A stretch of DNA of 43,170 nucleotides from an uncultured Lachnospiraceae bacterium (GCA_949879775.1 CATLBW010000007.1:1-43170); one strand, 5' to 3'. Counted from the stretch's first letter, positions 7,187-15,637 are shown. The notes: generated by a model from the letters alone, not told the origin. Numbers and translations: made by a program.

Positions 7187-8321
7187 CCATGCGGTCCAAC
7201 GCCTCCTTTAGCTTATGCAGGGAATATGCGTAAGAAATCCGCAAAAACCCTTCCCCGCAATCCCCAAAAGCCGTGCCCGGCACAACTACCACTTTTTCTT
7301 CCTGCAGCATCCTGGTGGCAAATTCATCGGAGCTCATGTTAAATTTCTTAATGCAGGGAAACGCATAGAAAGCCCCATAAGGCTCAAAGCAGGGCAGCCC
7401 CATATCCCGCAGGCGCTTCACAAGGTAACGCCTCCTGCCATTGTACTCCTCGCGCATATCCCTCACGTCCGCGTCACCGTTGCGCACCGCCTCCACTGCC
7501 GCGTATTGGCTGGTGGTGGGGGCGCACATAATCGCATACTGGTGGATTTTGAGCATCTGCTCCAAAATCACCTCTGGGGCGCAGGCATAGCCGAGACGCC
7601 AGCCTGTCATGGAATACGCCTTAGAAAACCCATTAATCAACACGGTCCTCTCCCGCATCCCCGGCAGCGAAGCAATCGTCACATGGTCGTCGAGATATGT
7701 AAGCTCCGCATAAATTTCATCACTGATTACATACAAATCATGCTCTATGACAACTTGGGCAATCGCCTCCAAATCCTTGCGCTCCATAATGGCGCCAGTA
7801 GGGTTGTTGGGAAACGGCAGCACAAGGATTTTCGTCCTTGGCGTAATCGCTTCTTCCAATTCCTGTGCCGTCAGCCGGAAATCATTCTCCTCTTTAAGGT
7901 TGATAACCACCGGGCGCCCATTTGCCAGAACCGTACACGGCACGTAGGACACATAGCTTGGCTGGGGAATCAGCACTTCGTCTCCCGCATCAAGCATGGC
8001 GCGCAGCGCCATGTCAATTGCCTCGCTGCCGCCCACAGTAACCATCATTTCTTTGTCATAATCATAGGATACCTCAAACCTTCGTTCCAGATACCTAGCT
8101 ATCTCTATTTTTAATTCTTTTAAGCCTGCATTGGATGTATACGCAGTCCTCCCCTTTTCCAGGGAATAAATGCCCTCGTCCCGGATATGCCAGGGCGTGT
8201 CAAAATCAGGCTCGCCCACGCCCAGCGAAATAACGTCCTTCATCTCAGCCGCAATGTCAAAAAATTTGCGGATTCCCGAAAACGGTATCTCTACGATGCG
8301 TTCTGACAATGGATTCCTCAT
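7164..8321 (-). CDS. PLP-dependent class I/II aminotransferase
   Basis: A fold-type I PLP aminotransferase (385 aa) close to the PatA/aspartate aminotransferase group. The PLP lysine lies in NGFSKAYSMTGWRLGY. Other cofactor motifs are TVGGSEAIDMALRA, PFPNNPTGAIM and YVISDEIYAEL, and the C-terminal arginine that binds the substrate carboxylate is in FLRISYA. The exact amino donor cannot be read from sequence. Its ATG overlaps the stop of the Lrp-type regulator (ATGA), so the two are coupled and the regulator probably responds to an amino acid this enzyme handles. Confidence 0.93.
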   Translation of the reverse strand: MRNPLSERIVEIPFSGIRKFFDIAAEMKDVISLGVGEPDFDTPWHIRDEGIYSLEKGRTAYTSNAGLKELKIEIARYLERRFEVSYDYDKEMMVTVGGSEAIDMALRAMLDAGDEVLIPQPSYVSYVPCTVLANGRPVVINLKEENDFRLTAQELEEAITPRTKILVLPFPNNPTGAIMERKDLEAIAQVVIEHDLYVISDEIYAELTYLDDHVTIASLPGMRERTVLINGFSKAYSMTGWRLGYACAPEVILEQMLKIHQYAIMCAPTTSQYAAVEAVRNGDADVRDMREEYNGRRRYLVKRLRDMGLPCFEPYGAFYAFPCIKKFNMSSDEFATRMLQEEKVVVVPGTAFGDCGEGFLRISYAYSLHKLKEALDRMEGFVQKL

Positions 8322-8806
8322 AAGCTCACCAGCATCCTTTCATCATCCTGTGGTTTGGCAATCACGGTGCCGTGGTCTTTATACTTTTTCAAGATAAAAT
8401 TCGTCTTTGTGCTCAGCACGGAATCAAGCGTGGAGAGCTTATCCGACACAAACTGCGCCACCTCGCGCAGCGTCTTTCCCTCTAACGTCACCAGCAGGTC
8501 GTAGCCGCCGGAAATCAAATAGACCGCGTTGACCTCCGGGTAATTATATACCCGCTCCGCTACACTGTCAAAGCCTCTGCCGCGCTGCGGCGTGACCCGC
8601 ACCTCAATCAACGCGTTCACCTTCTCTATGCTGGTCTTCTCCCAGTCGACCAGCGTATGGTAGCCGCAGATAATATGCTCCTGCTCCATCGCGGCCATCT
8701 CATTTGCCACTACCGCTTCCTGCACGCCCAGCATAACCGCCAGATCCCCTAAATCCACGCGGCTGTTCTTCTCTATATATGTTAAAATTTTCTCCCTTAA
8801 ATCCAT
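8318..8806 (-). CDS. Lrp/AsnC family transcriptional regulator
   Basis: The 162-aa protein has an N-terminal winged helix-turn-helix (about residues 5-60, with VDLGDLAVMLGVQEAVV) and a C-terminal RAM ligand-binding and oligomerisation domain (about 65-145; AVYLISGGYDLLVTLEGKTL). Members sense amino acids and control amino-acid metabolism. The 4-nt overlap with the downstream aminotransferase suggests that gene or its product pathway as a target. Confidence 0.93.
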   Translation of the reverse strand: MDLREKILTYIEKNSRVDLGDLAVMLGVQEAVVANEMAAMEQEHIICGYHTLVDWEKTSIEKVNALIEVRVTPQRGRGFDSVAERVYNYPEVNAVYLISGGYDLLVTLEGKTLREVAQFVSDKLSTLDSVLSTKTNFILKKYKDHGTVIAKPQDDERMLVSL

Positions 8807-8831
8807 ATCGCTGTTTCCTCCATATTTAACC

Positions 8832-9815
8832 TTATATTACCTTATACAACTCATCCGTTTTCGGAGGCTCCAAAAAACGCCTCTCCTCTTCATTTTGCAA
8901 AACGCGGTCGTTACCCGCTGTCGCCTTTCCTATGACAGCGGAGTGGATGCCCTCCCGCGCCAGTCCGCGTACCAGCGTATTCCCATCTTGCGACGCCATC
9001 AACATGCAGCCGCTGGAAACCAGCTCATAGGGATTGACATGGAAAAGCTCGCACACCTCAATTGTTTCCTGCTTAATCGGTATTTTCTTCAAATCAATTT
9101 CCAGCCCAACGCCAGAACTCTCAGCCAGTTCCCAAAGCGCGCCAAAAATGCCTCCCTCGGTCACGTCATGCATGGCGCCAACGCCGGACCGGACGGCGAT
9201 CCTCGCCTCAGGCAATACCGACAAATATTGGTCAAACCCCTGCGCTGTCTTCACAAGCTCCAACGGATAACGTGCCAGCAGCTCAGCTTCTTTCTCCTTG
9301 GCAATAATCGAGGTCCCCTCTAATCCGACCCATTTGGTGGCAATGATATCATCCCCAGGCCTTGCGCCAGCAGTCGTGACTAATGCCCCTGCTTTTGCTT
9401 TCCCAACCCCACAGACATTGATAATGGGCTGGTTGACTGCTTTCGTCACCTCCGTATGGCCACCCATAATCTGTACGTCTATCCCGGCGCAGACATGCTC
9501 TATCTGCTGCATCATGTTTTTTAATTCCATCTCCTGCGTATGTTCCGGGAGTAAGATGGTCAGCATGACGCCAATTGGCATAGCGCCAGCGCTGGCAAGG
9601 TCGTTCATCGTGACATGGACGGCAAGTTTCCCGATGTCTGTAGCTGTACCGGTAATAGGGTCTGTGGAAACTACAAAAATTTCATCCTCTTTTAATTTAA
9701 TTGCTGCGCAGTCCTCCCCAACTCCCGCCCCCAAAAGGACCTCGCTGCGCCTTGTATGTATTTGTCTGAATACGGAACGCTTTAGCACGTTCTCCGGCAC
9801 TTTCCCTTCTTTCAT
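8832..9815 (-). CDS. AIR synthase-like (HypE/ThiL/PurM superfamily) protein
   Basis: About 327 residues with the N-terminal ATP-binding half (GAGVGEDCAAIKL, VVSTDPITGTATDIG, NDLASAGAMPIG) and the C-terminal half (MHDVTEGGIFGALWELAE) of the PurM-like fold. It resembles HypE, but no hydrogenase-maturation genes are nearby and the C-terminus ends DELYKVI without a HypE-type terminal cysteine. The substrate is unknown. I prefer the ATG at 9815; the in-frame TTG at 9824 lies only 2 nt from the AGGAG. It is followed 25 nt later by the Lrp gene. Confidence 0.85.
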   Translation of the reverse strand: MKEGKVPENVLKRSVFRQIHTRRSEVLLGAGVGEDCAAIKLKEDEIFVVSTDPITGTATDIGKLAVHVTMNDLASAGAMPIGVMLTILLPEHTQEMELKNMMQQIEHVCAGIDVQIMGGHTEVTKAVNQPIINVCGVGKAKAGALVTTAGARPGDDIIATKWVGLEGTSIIAKEKEAELLARYPLELVKTAQGFDQYLSVLPEARIAVRSGVGAMHDVTEGGIFGALWELAESSGVGLEIDLKKIPIKQETIEVCELFHVNPYELVSSGCMLMASQDGNTLVRGLAREGIHSAVIGKATAGNDRVLQNEEERRFLEPPKTDELYKVI

Positions 9816-9841
9816 ACTGCACAAATCTCCTGATAAAAGCT

Positions 9842-9870
9842 AAGGCTGTTTCTCAAATTGAAACAGCCTT
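9842..9870 (-). terminator. Terminator after the VanW-domain gene
   Basis: A perfect 11-bp inverted repeat (AAGGCTGTTTC and complement) with a 7-nt loop lies 12 nt past the VanW gene stop. The tail on the minus strand (AGCTTTTATC) is modest, so some read-through into the next gene is possible. Confidence 0.7.
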
Positions 9871-9882
9871 ATTTACTACATC

Positions 9883-11535
9883 CTATTCCTCGGAATCATC
9901 ATCGTCGTTCTTGTCATCGTCTTTGTCTTTATCTTTATCTTTGTCTTTCTCATCGTCTTTGTCTTTTTTCGGCTTTTCCTCTTGCGGCTTGTCTTCACCA
10001 GGCTGTTCCTGCTGCTGTTCCTGCTGTTGTTGCTGCTGCTCTAATGCCGCCTGCTCCGCTGCCGCCTGCTCCGCTGCCGCCTGCTGCGCCGCGTCGTTCC
10101 ACTGGGCCGCAGCCGCTTGGATCGTCCCCTGGTTCTGGCTGGCAACCGCCGCATTCATCGCCGCCACTGCCTCTGGGTTCGCCGAGGCAGTGCCCACCAC
10201 GACAATCCTGGGGGAAGCCTTGTACGTGCTCTTGTTAAACACCTCACGGCTCTGTTCCACGCCGCCAACCTTCACAATCTTCCACAACTGCGCCGTATAA
10301 CCTACATGGGAAGACTGTTTCTGGCTCATATAACCAATAGGATGCCCTCCTGACGCCTGGTATTGGACGCCGGGTTCTGTCTTGCTCAGGGTCTCGCTCT
10401 CAAAAATAACCTCACGGTCAGAAGGCCTTGTCTCCTGCCCAAACACGTTAAAGTAAATCACCATATCCTGGGTATAGCCCTCAATATAAATCGGTGCGTC
10501 CGTATTATTTACAAACTTCAAATCCTTATATGTCCCTGCAATCGCCGCATCCGCCGAAGGGTCCACATAACCCACAATCATAGAATGGTTAGAGCGTTCC
10601 GCGATTTCCAGCTCTGCACGGATTACCGCATTATATAAAGTCGTTGAAACCTGGCAGATCCCTCCGCCGTAAGTCTCCACCGTAGTGCCGTTCTCATAGG
10701 AGCCGGCAAGCTCATAGCCATTCTCCGCGTCAAAGGGGCTTACCGCCTCATAAACGGAAAATGTGTCTCCTGGGTAAACGACTGAGCCATTGATCTTAGC
10801 CGCTCCGTTCTGTACATTCTTCGCACGCCCGGCGCTGGAACTCCCGTAAGAAGTATGGAACCCACCTAGCAAATCCTTTACCTTGGAAAGCTCCGCCTCT
10901 GATCCCCTAGGCTCCACTACATCTGCCGCAATCTCAATGGAAGCCGCTTCGCCCTTCCACTCTTTATTAAAATACTCTTCAAGGATTTTCGTTGATTCCT
11001 CCACATTGACGCTCACGCCCTGGCTTCCGGGAACCACTGTAAACCCTCCGTTCTCCCGGGTAAGGCCGCCGTCCTTCGCCTCTGTGTTCAATTCCGGCGC
11101 ACGCTCCTCTAACATCTGGCTGATTTTACCGCTGTCAGCCTGATAGGCCAGCTCATACACCTTATCCTCATTCTCTAAATCTTTCATTGCCTTGTAACGG
11201 ACAATCAGGTTACCGCTTTTGCCAAGCCCTACCGCCTCCTCGACAATCTCAGGGTTGGACCAGGACAAGCCAATCTGGGAAACTGGCACATCCACGCTGT
11301 TCGCCCCTGCTTTCAGGGTCACCGTCTTATCCTGCAGCCCGTTTAAGTACTCCTGCACTGCCGCTGTGGCTTCTTCTTGTGTCATCCCTCCCACAGCAAC
11401 TTCCCCAAAATAGACGCGCTCCGGAATGGTAGATGTCCCATCCGTCTTCGCATTTGCCGGAACCATGATAATTGCTGCCGCTGCAAGAATTAAAAATACC
11501 CCTACAAACGGCACGTATTTTCTCCACTTCTTCAT
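9883..11535 (-). CDS. Secreted/membrane-anchored VanW family protein
   Basis: A 550-aa envelope protein. An N-terminal membrane segment (residues about 9-28) precedes a peptidoglycan-binding-like region (GMTQEEATAAVQEYLNG). The VanW domain (about 230-360) shows YPGDTFSVYEAVSP, YGGGICQVSTTLYNA and ERSNHSMIVGYVDP, the usual signatures. A G5-like region follows (about 370-450). The tail beyond about residue 470 is low-complexity: an Ala/Gln-rich stretch, then Lys/Asp/Glu repeats. VanW-domain proteins are linked to glycopeptide-resistance clusters and cell-wall functions but the biochemical role is unknown. It is transcribed from its own promoter and terminated before the next gene. Confidence 0.9.
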   Translation of the reverse strand: MKKWRKYVPFVGVFLILAAAAIIMVPANAKTDGTSTIPERVYFGEVAVGGMTQEEATAAVQEYLNGLQDKTVTLKAGANSVDVPVSQIGLSWSNPEIVEEAVGLGKSGNLIVRYKAMKDLENEDKVYELAYQADSGKISQMLEERAPELNTEAKDGGLTRENGGFTVVPGSQGVSVNVEESTKILEEYFNKEWKGEAASIEIAADVVEPRGSEAELSKVKDLLGGFHTSYGSSSAGRAKNVQNGAAKINGSVVYPGDTFSVYEAVSPFDAENGYELAGSYENGTTVETYGGGICQVSTTLYNAVIRAELEIAERSNHSMIVGYVDPSADAAIAGTYKDLKFVNNTDAPIYIEGYTQDMVIYFNVFGQETRPSDREVIFESETLSKTEPGVQYQASGGHPIGYMSQKQSSHVGYTAQLWKIVKVGGVEQSREVFNKSTYKASPRIVVVGTASANPEAVAAMNAAVASQNQGTIQAAAAQWNDAAQQAAAEQAAAEQAALEQQQQQQEQQQEQPGEDKPQEEKPKKDKDDEKDKDKDKDKDDDKNDDDDSEE

Positions 11536-11581
11536 AAGCTATTCTCCTACTATCTTGCTTCGTTGACACTTTACCTTCCTT

Positions 11582-11609
11582 ATTCTAACACAAAAACACA
11601 ATTTTTCAA
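11582..11609 (-). promoter_or_regulatory. Promoter of the VanW-domain gene
   Basis: On the minus strand TTGAAA (11604-11609), a 16-bp spacer and TAGAAT (11582-11587), about 45 nt upstream of the GGAG ribosome site. Confidence 0.75.
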
Positions 11610-11631
11610 GATACACAAAGCACGAATTTCG

Positions 11632-11660
11632 TTGACATAACCCGATTCTTTCTGTATATT
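11632..11660 (+). promoter_or_regulatory. Divergent promoter on the plus strand
   Basis: TTGACA (11632-11637), a 17-bp spacer and TATATT (11655-11660). It points towards the gene at 11906, giving a leader of about 240 nt that is antisense to the small gene at 11690-11797. Confidence 0.75.
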
Positions 11661-11689
11661 ATGAACAGGCGCAGGTTACTGCACCTCCT

Positions 11690-11797
11690 TTATACAAATG
11701 CGGAGAGCAATAACGAAAGCGCCATAGATACAACCAAAATCAGCGCGATGATTGCCGCAAAGGTTTTCTTGGTCTTAGGATTATTAAAATTCAACAT
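11690..11797 (-). CDS. 35-aa conserved-looking small membrane peptide
   Basis: The ATG at 11797 has a textbook ribosome site (GGAGGTGATACTT). The product begins MLNFNNPKTKKTFAA and then forms one hydrophobic helix (about residues 14-35). A longer ORF extends upstream in frame but lacks a ribosome site and overlaps the opposing gene. I recall similar short MLNFNNP peptides in other Clostridia, without a known function. The whole gene, including its ribosome site, is covered by the leader transcript predicted from the plus-strand promoter at 11632-11660. No promoter for it is obvious. Confidence 0.65.
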   Translation of the reverse strand: MLNFNNPKTKKTFAAIIALILVVSMALSLLLSAFV

Positions 11798-11905
11798 AAG
11801 TATCACCTCCATTTTTGGGTATTGCAGCCCATCCGCCGCTATAGGAAACACCAAAAGCGAACGGGCAGCAAACATTTCAGTTACTGCGAAAGGAGCCAGA
11901 ATTCC

Positions 11906-12526
11906 ATGATGTTCCATAAATCTTACTATATTTTTATCGGATGGACGCTTATTTTCATTGTAGTCGTCTCTTACAAGCGTTTCAAAGCCAACCGCCAGAA
12001 CCAGGATGCAGAGAATCGTTTCTGGAAACGGGAAAATGACGCCAACAATACGCGCAAACAGGATATTTCCGGGCTGGGTTACATAGGTTTCTCTGGCGTC
12101 TCCCTTCCGTTTGCCCTGTTCGACGACGACCTGCTCAAGGAATGCGAAGCCCAAATCCTCGCCCTGAAGGACAAGAAAATCTTAAACCTTACCGGGCTGA
12201 GCAATACAGACCTCAAAATGATGTACGGTCCCGCCAACCTGCCGTTCCTGACGCAATGCGACCAGAACTTCACGCTTTTGGCCCGCACGCTCAATACCTG
12301 GGGGAAACGCCTCCATGAGCTTTCCTACGACCAGGAAGCCATCTGTGTGCTTGCTTTTGCCGCCTCCATCGGCAGCGACATCAAAGCGAGCTGGACACTG
12401 CTGGCGGAACTCTATGCAGCAAGCGGCAATATTGCTGAAATACAGAATTTAAAAACCTCCGCAGCCTCGCTCAATTCACTGATGCGCGAGCCTATCCTTG
12501 CCATGCTGGACAGCCACCTTGCTTAA
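11906..12526 (+). CDS. Membrane-anchored hypothetical protein with TPR-like C-terminus
   Basis: The ATG at 11906 follows AAAGGAG. An N-terminal membrane helix (about residues 6-24, IFIGWTLIFIVVV) is followed by a basic/charged linker and a soluble domain to residue 206. The C-terminal half reads as paired helices (YDQEAICVLAFAASIGSD, SWTLLAELYAASGN), consistent with tetratricopeptide-like repeats. The in-frame ATG at 11822 lacks a ribosome site. I do not recognise a named family. Its last codons form the first unit of a 37-bp tandem repeat. Confidence 0.75.
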   Translation: MMFHKSYYIFIGWTLIFIVVVSYKRFKANRQNQDAENRFWKRENDANNTRKQDISGLGYIGFSGVSLPFALFDDDLLKECEAQILALKDKKILNLTGLSNTDLKMMYGPANLPFLTQCDQNFTLLARTLNTWGKRLHELSYDQEAICVLAFAASIGSDIKASWTLLAELYAASGNIAEIQNLKTSAASLNSLMREPILAMLDSHLA

Positions 12527-12647
12527 ACACAGGATTGCCATGCTAGGCAGCCACCTTGCTTAAACACAGCGTTGCCATGCTAGGCAGCCACCTTGCTTAA
12601 ACACAGCGTTGCCATGCTAGGCAGCCACCTTGCTTAAACACAAAGCT
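12500..12647 (+). repeat. Four tandem 37-bp repeats across a stop codon
   Basis: Units begin at 12500, 12537, 12574 and 12611. The first spans the end of the upstream gene (LDSHLA-stop) and the others are near-identical copies (GCCATGCTAGGCAGCC..., each with TTGCTTAA). A further GCCATGCC remnant follows. There are no spacers, so this is slippage or duplication, not CRISPR. Confidence 0.9.
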
Positions 12648-12691
12648 GCCATGCCTTTTGCCAATGCACAGGCTCTTATATGCCCGCTTTT

Positions 12692-13405
12692 TCATACGCC
12701 TGCCTTCCCATATGCAAAGATAACCTTATCCGTAATCCGGGATGCCTCGCTTCGCGTCAGGCTGTCTATCTCCCGGTCAAGTTTAATTTTATGATATTCC
12801 AGCAATTCTTTCAAGCGCCTTTTTTGCGCCGCGCTTGCCGGCTGCTGTTTTTTGGGTTTATATTGCAGCGGCTTTGCTAAAAATGCATCCGCATCCGTGC
12901 CCTGGAACCGCTCCCAGAGATATGCGAGCAATTCCGCAGTTGCCCTGGCGTCCTCCAGCGCGCGGTGGTTCCTCGCTCTCACAATATGCAGGGTTTCACA
13001 AAGATAGTCCAATGTTTTCTTCTCCATATCGGGCAGCAGCCTGCGCGCCAGCTTAAGCGTGTCAATCCCCTCTTTTTCCAGCAAAATCCCCAGGTTCACC
13101 GCAGACTGTTTTAGAAAACGGTAATCGTAGATTAAGTTATGCCCTGCCAAGGGGAGCCCTTCTGCAAATTGCAGGAATTCCTTTACCGCCTGCCCACAAT
13201 CATCCCCGCTGCGCGCCATCTCGTCGGTAATGCCGGTCAGCGCCACAATCCCTTCCGGCAAAGCCATCCTGGGATTTACCATGCGGTGGAATACATCGGT
13301 AATTCCCCCCTGCTGCACCTTGACCGCGCCGATTTCTAAAATGCGGTCTGTCTTGGGGTTTAAGCCCGTCATCTCTAAATCGACTACCACGTACGCGTCC
13401 GTCAA
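12692..13405 (-). CDS. DnaQ/PolC-type 3'-5' exonuclease (DEDDh)
   Basis: A 237-aa stand-alone exonuclease of the DEDDh family. Exo I is VVDLEMTGL (catalytic Asp/Glu), Exo II is LAGHNLIYDYRFL, and Exo III is ARNHRALEDARATAEL with the conserved His and Asp. A basic C-terminal extension of about 65 residues follows. It may act in proofreading, repair or RNA processing. The start is TTG at 13405, overlapping the radical SAM stop by 4 nt (TTGA) and preceded by GGGAGGAAAG, so the two genes are translationally coupled. Confidence 0.9.
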   Translation of the reverse strand: MTDAYVVVDLEMTGLNPKTDRILEIGAVKVQQGGITDVFHRMVNPRMALPEGIVALTGITDEMARSGDDCGQAVKEFLQFAEGLPLAGHNLIYDYRFLKQSAVNLGILLEKEGIDTLKLARRLLPDMEKKTLDYLCETLHIVRARNHRALEDARATAELLAYLWERFQGTDADAFLAKPLQYKPKKQQPASAAQKRRLKELLEYHKIKLDREIDSLTRSEASRITDKVIFAYGKAGV

Positions 13406-15111
13406 CTTTCTTCCCTCCTTATGCGCTCTGCCTTTGCCTGTCCGGTTAAGGGGTCGCGCTCCTCGTAAGAAAACAGGAAGTATGTCCTGCCCTTGTTCTT
13501 TTTAGGGTAATCCTGCAAAACCTCCGCCTGCAGAACCGCCTCCATATCATACCAGAATGCTTCCAGATGCATACGCTTGCCCTTCTGGCAATATTCCCTT
13601 GACAATTCCCTGAAATCTGACAAAGGCGGCGCCCATGGCGGGCGGCTCTTCATGCATTCCCGGTAATATAAGTCAAACGTCAGCGTTTCTTCATACAGCT
13701 CACGGTGGAGCGGGTCCGCCTCTTCTATGTAATCCAAGAGGATTTGGCAGCGGCGCATCCTCGAATGGCTCATGGCAAACAGCCCGCGCCTCTCATAAAA
13801 TTCCCCCAACTTTAAAAATAAGTCGAACGGGTTATCTTCTGTCAATTCCAGCACTTTTACCGTCAGCCCAAACTGGCCACTGTTATAATAGACCTCCAGC
13901 ATTTCTTCCACAAGCTTTATCTTCAAAATTTCCCCATAGGACAGCCAGCGCGTACCCATTACCTCATAGGGCGGGTATTCCTGATAAATGACGCCATATT
14001 CCTGCCGGTGCTCATAGAGATAGGAGCCTTTGAGCACTTTAAGGAAGCCCAACTGGAGCTGCTGCGGCTTCATAGCGTACACCTGCCGGAAGGATTCCGC
14101 AAATGTCTCAAAGCCTTCCTCCGGCAGCCCTGCAATCAGGTCAAGGTGCTGGTGCACATTGCCCTCAGCCCGCACGCGCCCGACGGCTCGACGAAGCCTG
14201 GGCAGATCCATTGTCCGGCGAATCTCGCGGATGGTTGCCCCATGCGTGGACTGCACGCCAATCTCAAGCTGAACCAGGCCCGGGCGCATGGAAGCTATCA
14301 GTGCAAGCTCTTCTTCTGTCAGCAAATCCGCAGAAACCTCAAAATGGAAATTTGTTACACCATTATCGTGTTCCTTGATATATTTCCATATCTGGAACGC
14401 ATGATGGTGATTGCAATTAAACGTCCTGTCCACAAATTTCACCTGGGGTGCCTGATGGTCCAGGAAAAACTGCAGCTCTTTCTCGACCAGGTCCAAGGAG
14501 CGCAGCCGTATCCCTTTCTCAATGGAAGACAGGCAATAACTGCAGAAAAACGGACAACCGCGGCTGCTCTCATAATAGATAATCCGGTTCGCGAAATCCT
14601 CCAAATGTCCATAGCAAAATGGCAGCTCATCCATGCCAAGCGGCTCCCTGCAGGCAGTCTGCACAAGCCCTCTATCCCCGTCACGGAAAACAAGCCCGGG
14701 AATCTGCGGGATTTCAGGCTTCCCTTCTACATAATAGCTGCACAAGGCACAAAACGTTGCCTCCCCCTCCCCAACCATTACGCCCTGGACCATCGGGTAA
14801 GCTAAGAGGAATGCTTTTGCCTCATAAGACACCTCCGGACCGCCCACCCAGATGGGAACCTGCGGCGCAATCTTATGGAACTCCACCGCTAATTCCTGCA
14901 CATAGCGGAAATTCCAGATATAACAGGAGAAACACAGCACATCCGGCTGCTGCCTGTAAATCCCCTGCAAGATATAATCCACACGGTGGTTGATGGTGTA
15001 TTCCAGCAGGCGTATATGCTCCCTGTATTGCCCTGCGTACGCTCTCAGGCTGTGCACCGCAAGGTTAGAGTGGATGTATTTCGCATTGATTGCGACCAAC
15101 AAAATATTCAT
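13402..15111 (-). CDS. B12-binding radical SAM protein with DUF4080
   Basis: A 569-aa protein. The N-terminal cobalamin-binding-like domain (about 1-150) begins MNILLVAINAKYIHSNLAV. The radical SAM core (about 175-400) has the CX3CX2C cluster in SSRGCPFFCSYCLSS. The C-terminal region (to 569) matches what I know as DUF4080. It should cleave S-adenosylmethionine at a 4Fe-4S cluster; the substrate is unknown. It is the promoter-proximal partner of the coupled exonuclease gene. Confidence 0.9.
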   Translation of the reverse strand: MNILLVAINAKYIHSNLAVHSLRAYAGQYREHIRLLEYTINHRVDYILQGIYRQQPDVLCFSCYIWNFRYVQELAVEFHKIAPQVPIWVGGPEVSYEAKAFLLAYPMVQGVMVGEGEATFCALCSYYVEGKPEIPQIPGLVFRDGDRGLVQTACREPLGMDELPFCYGHLEDFANRIIYYESSRGCPFFCSYCLSSIEKGIRLRSLDLVEKELQFFLDHQAPQVKFVDRTFNCNHHHAFQIWKYIKEHDNGVTNFHFEVSADLLTEEELALIASMRPGLVQLEIGVQSTHGATIREIRRTMDLPRLRRAVGRVRAEGNVHQHLDLIAGLPEEGFETFAESFRQVYAMKPQQLQLGFLKVLKGSYLYEHRQEYGVIYQEYPPYEVMGTRWLSYGEILKIKLVEEMLEVYYNSGQFGLTVKVLELTEDNPFDLFLKLGEFYERRGLFAMSHSRMRRCQILLDYIEEADPLHRELYEETLTFDLYYRECMKSRPPWAPPLSDFRELSREYCQKGKRMHLEAFWYDMEAVLQAEVLQDYPKKNKGRTYFLFSYEERDPLTGQAKAERIRREES

Positions 15112-15130
15112 ACCTTTATTATGAAAACTT

Positions 15131-15200
15131 TTGACAGTTTTTCCTTTCTATGATATTTATTATAAAAACTTTTGACAGTTTTTCCCTTCTATGATATTTT
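15131..15200 (+). promoter_or_regulatory. Tandem duplicated promoters upstream of arsR
   Basis: Two near-identical copies, 41 bp apart, each have TTGACA and a -10-like hexamer with 17-bp spacing: 15131-15136/15154-15159 (TATTTA) and 15172-15177/15195-15200 (TATTTT). They point to the ArsR gene. Duplication of the whole promoter is unusual and could also duplicate an operator. Confidence 0.6.
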
Positions 15201-15283
15201 AATAGATAGCAGCTTAGCCGTTAGCGGCGCCCCCACCCCCTAAAAAGGGTGATTTTATTTCATCTGACAAAGAAGGACAACCT

Positions 15284-15565
15284 ATGAACCAAAACGAATT
15301 TGAACAATTAGCAGAATTATTTAAAATCTTCGGAACACCGACCCGGCTGCAAATCTTGTATGCACTGCTCGACCAGGAAAAATGTGTCTACGACATTGCG
15401 AAAGAGCTTGACATGTCACAGAGCGCCATTTCCCATCAATTAAGTATACTCAAACAAAACCGTTTGGTCAAGAACCGCAGGGAAGGCAAGACAATCTATT
15501 ACTCCCTGCTTGATTCCCATGTTTTCACCATCATTGCCCAGGGGCTTGACCATATTCGCGAATAA
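15284..15565 (+). CDS. ArsR/SmtB family metal-responsive repressor, probable zinc sensor
   Basis: A 93-aa winged-helix repressor. LFKIFGTPTRLQIL is the family core and DMSQSAISHQLSILKQ the recognition helix. The last helix reads DSHVFTIIAQGLDHIRE: Asp, His at +2, His at +13 and Glu at +16, exactly the spacing of the alpha-5 zinc site of SmtB/CzrA. The alpha-3 region has a single cysteine (EKCVYDIA), so it is not a CadC-type thiolate site. Zinc or cobalt should release it from DNA. No metal transporter lies beside it; possible targets are itself (duplicated promoters) or a distant efflux gene. Confidence 0.88.
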   Translation: MNQNEFEQLAELFKIFGTPTRLQILYALLDQEKCVYDIAKELDMSQSAISHQLSILKQNRLVKNRREGKTIYYSLLDSHVFTIIAQGLDHIRE

Positions 15566-15635
15566 TGTGCGCATAATTATTTTTCTCTTATAGGAAAGGA
15601 ACTTTCTAGCGTTAGCGTGGTCTTTCCTATAAGAG
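15566..15635. repeat. Hairpin repeat element B
   Basis: Perfect 14-bp arms (CTCTTATAGGAAAG at 15585-15598, complement at 15622-15635) enclose CTTTCTAGCGTTAGCGTGG-like DNA. The left flank TGTGCGCATAATTATTTTT is also shared with the copy near 42985-43056. It begins immediately after the arsR stop and may terminate arsR. Confidence 0.8.
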
Positions 15636-15637
15636 AA

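Noticed and set aside
9858-10300. Plus-strand ORFs rich in Pro/Ser/Cys opposite the VanW gene
   Set aside because: They are shadows of the low-complexity tail codons of the VanW gene and have no ribosome sites.
11798-12154. N-terminal extension of the 35-aa peptide to a 154-codon ORF
   Set aside because: The extension overlaps the opposite gene and the strong ribosome site is at the internal ATG (11797).
12500-12647. Possible CRISPR-like array
   Set aside because: The 37-bp units are directly contiguous with no spacers and begin inside a coding sequence.
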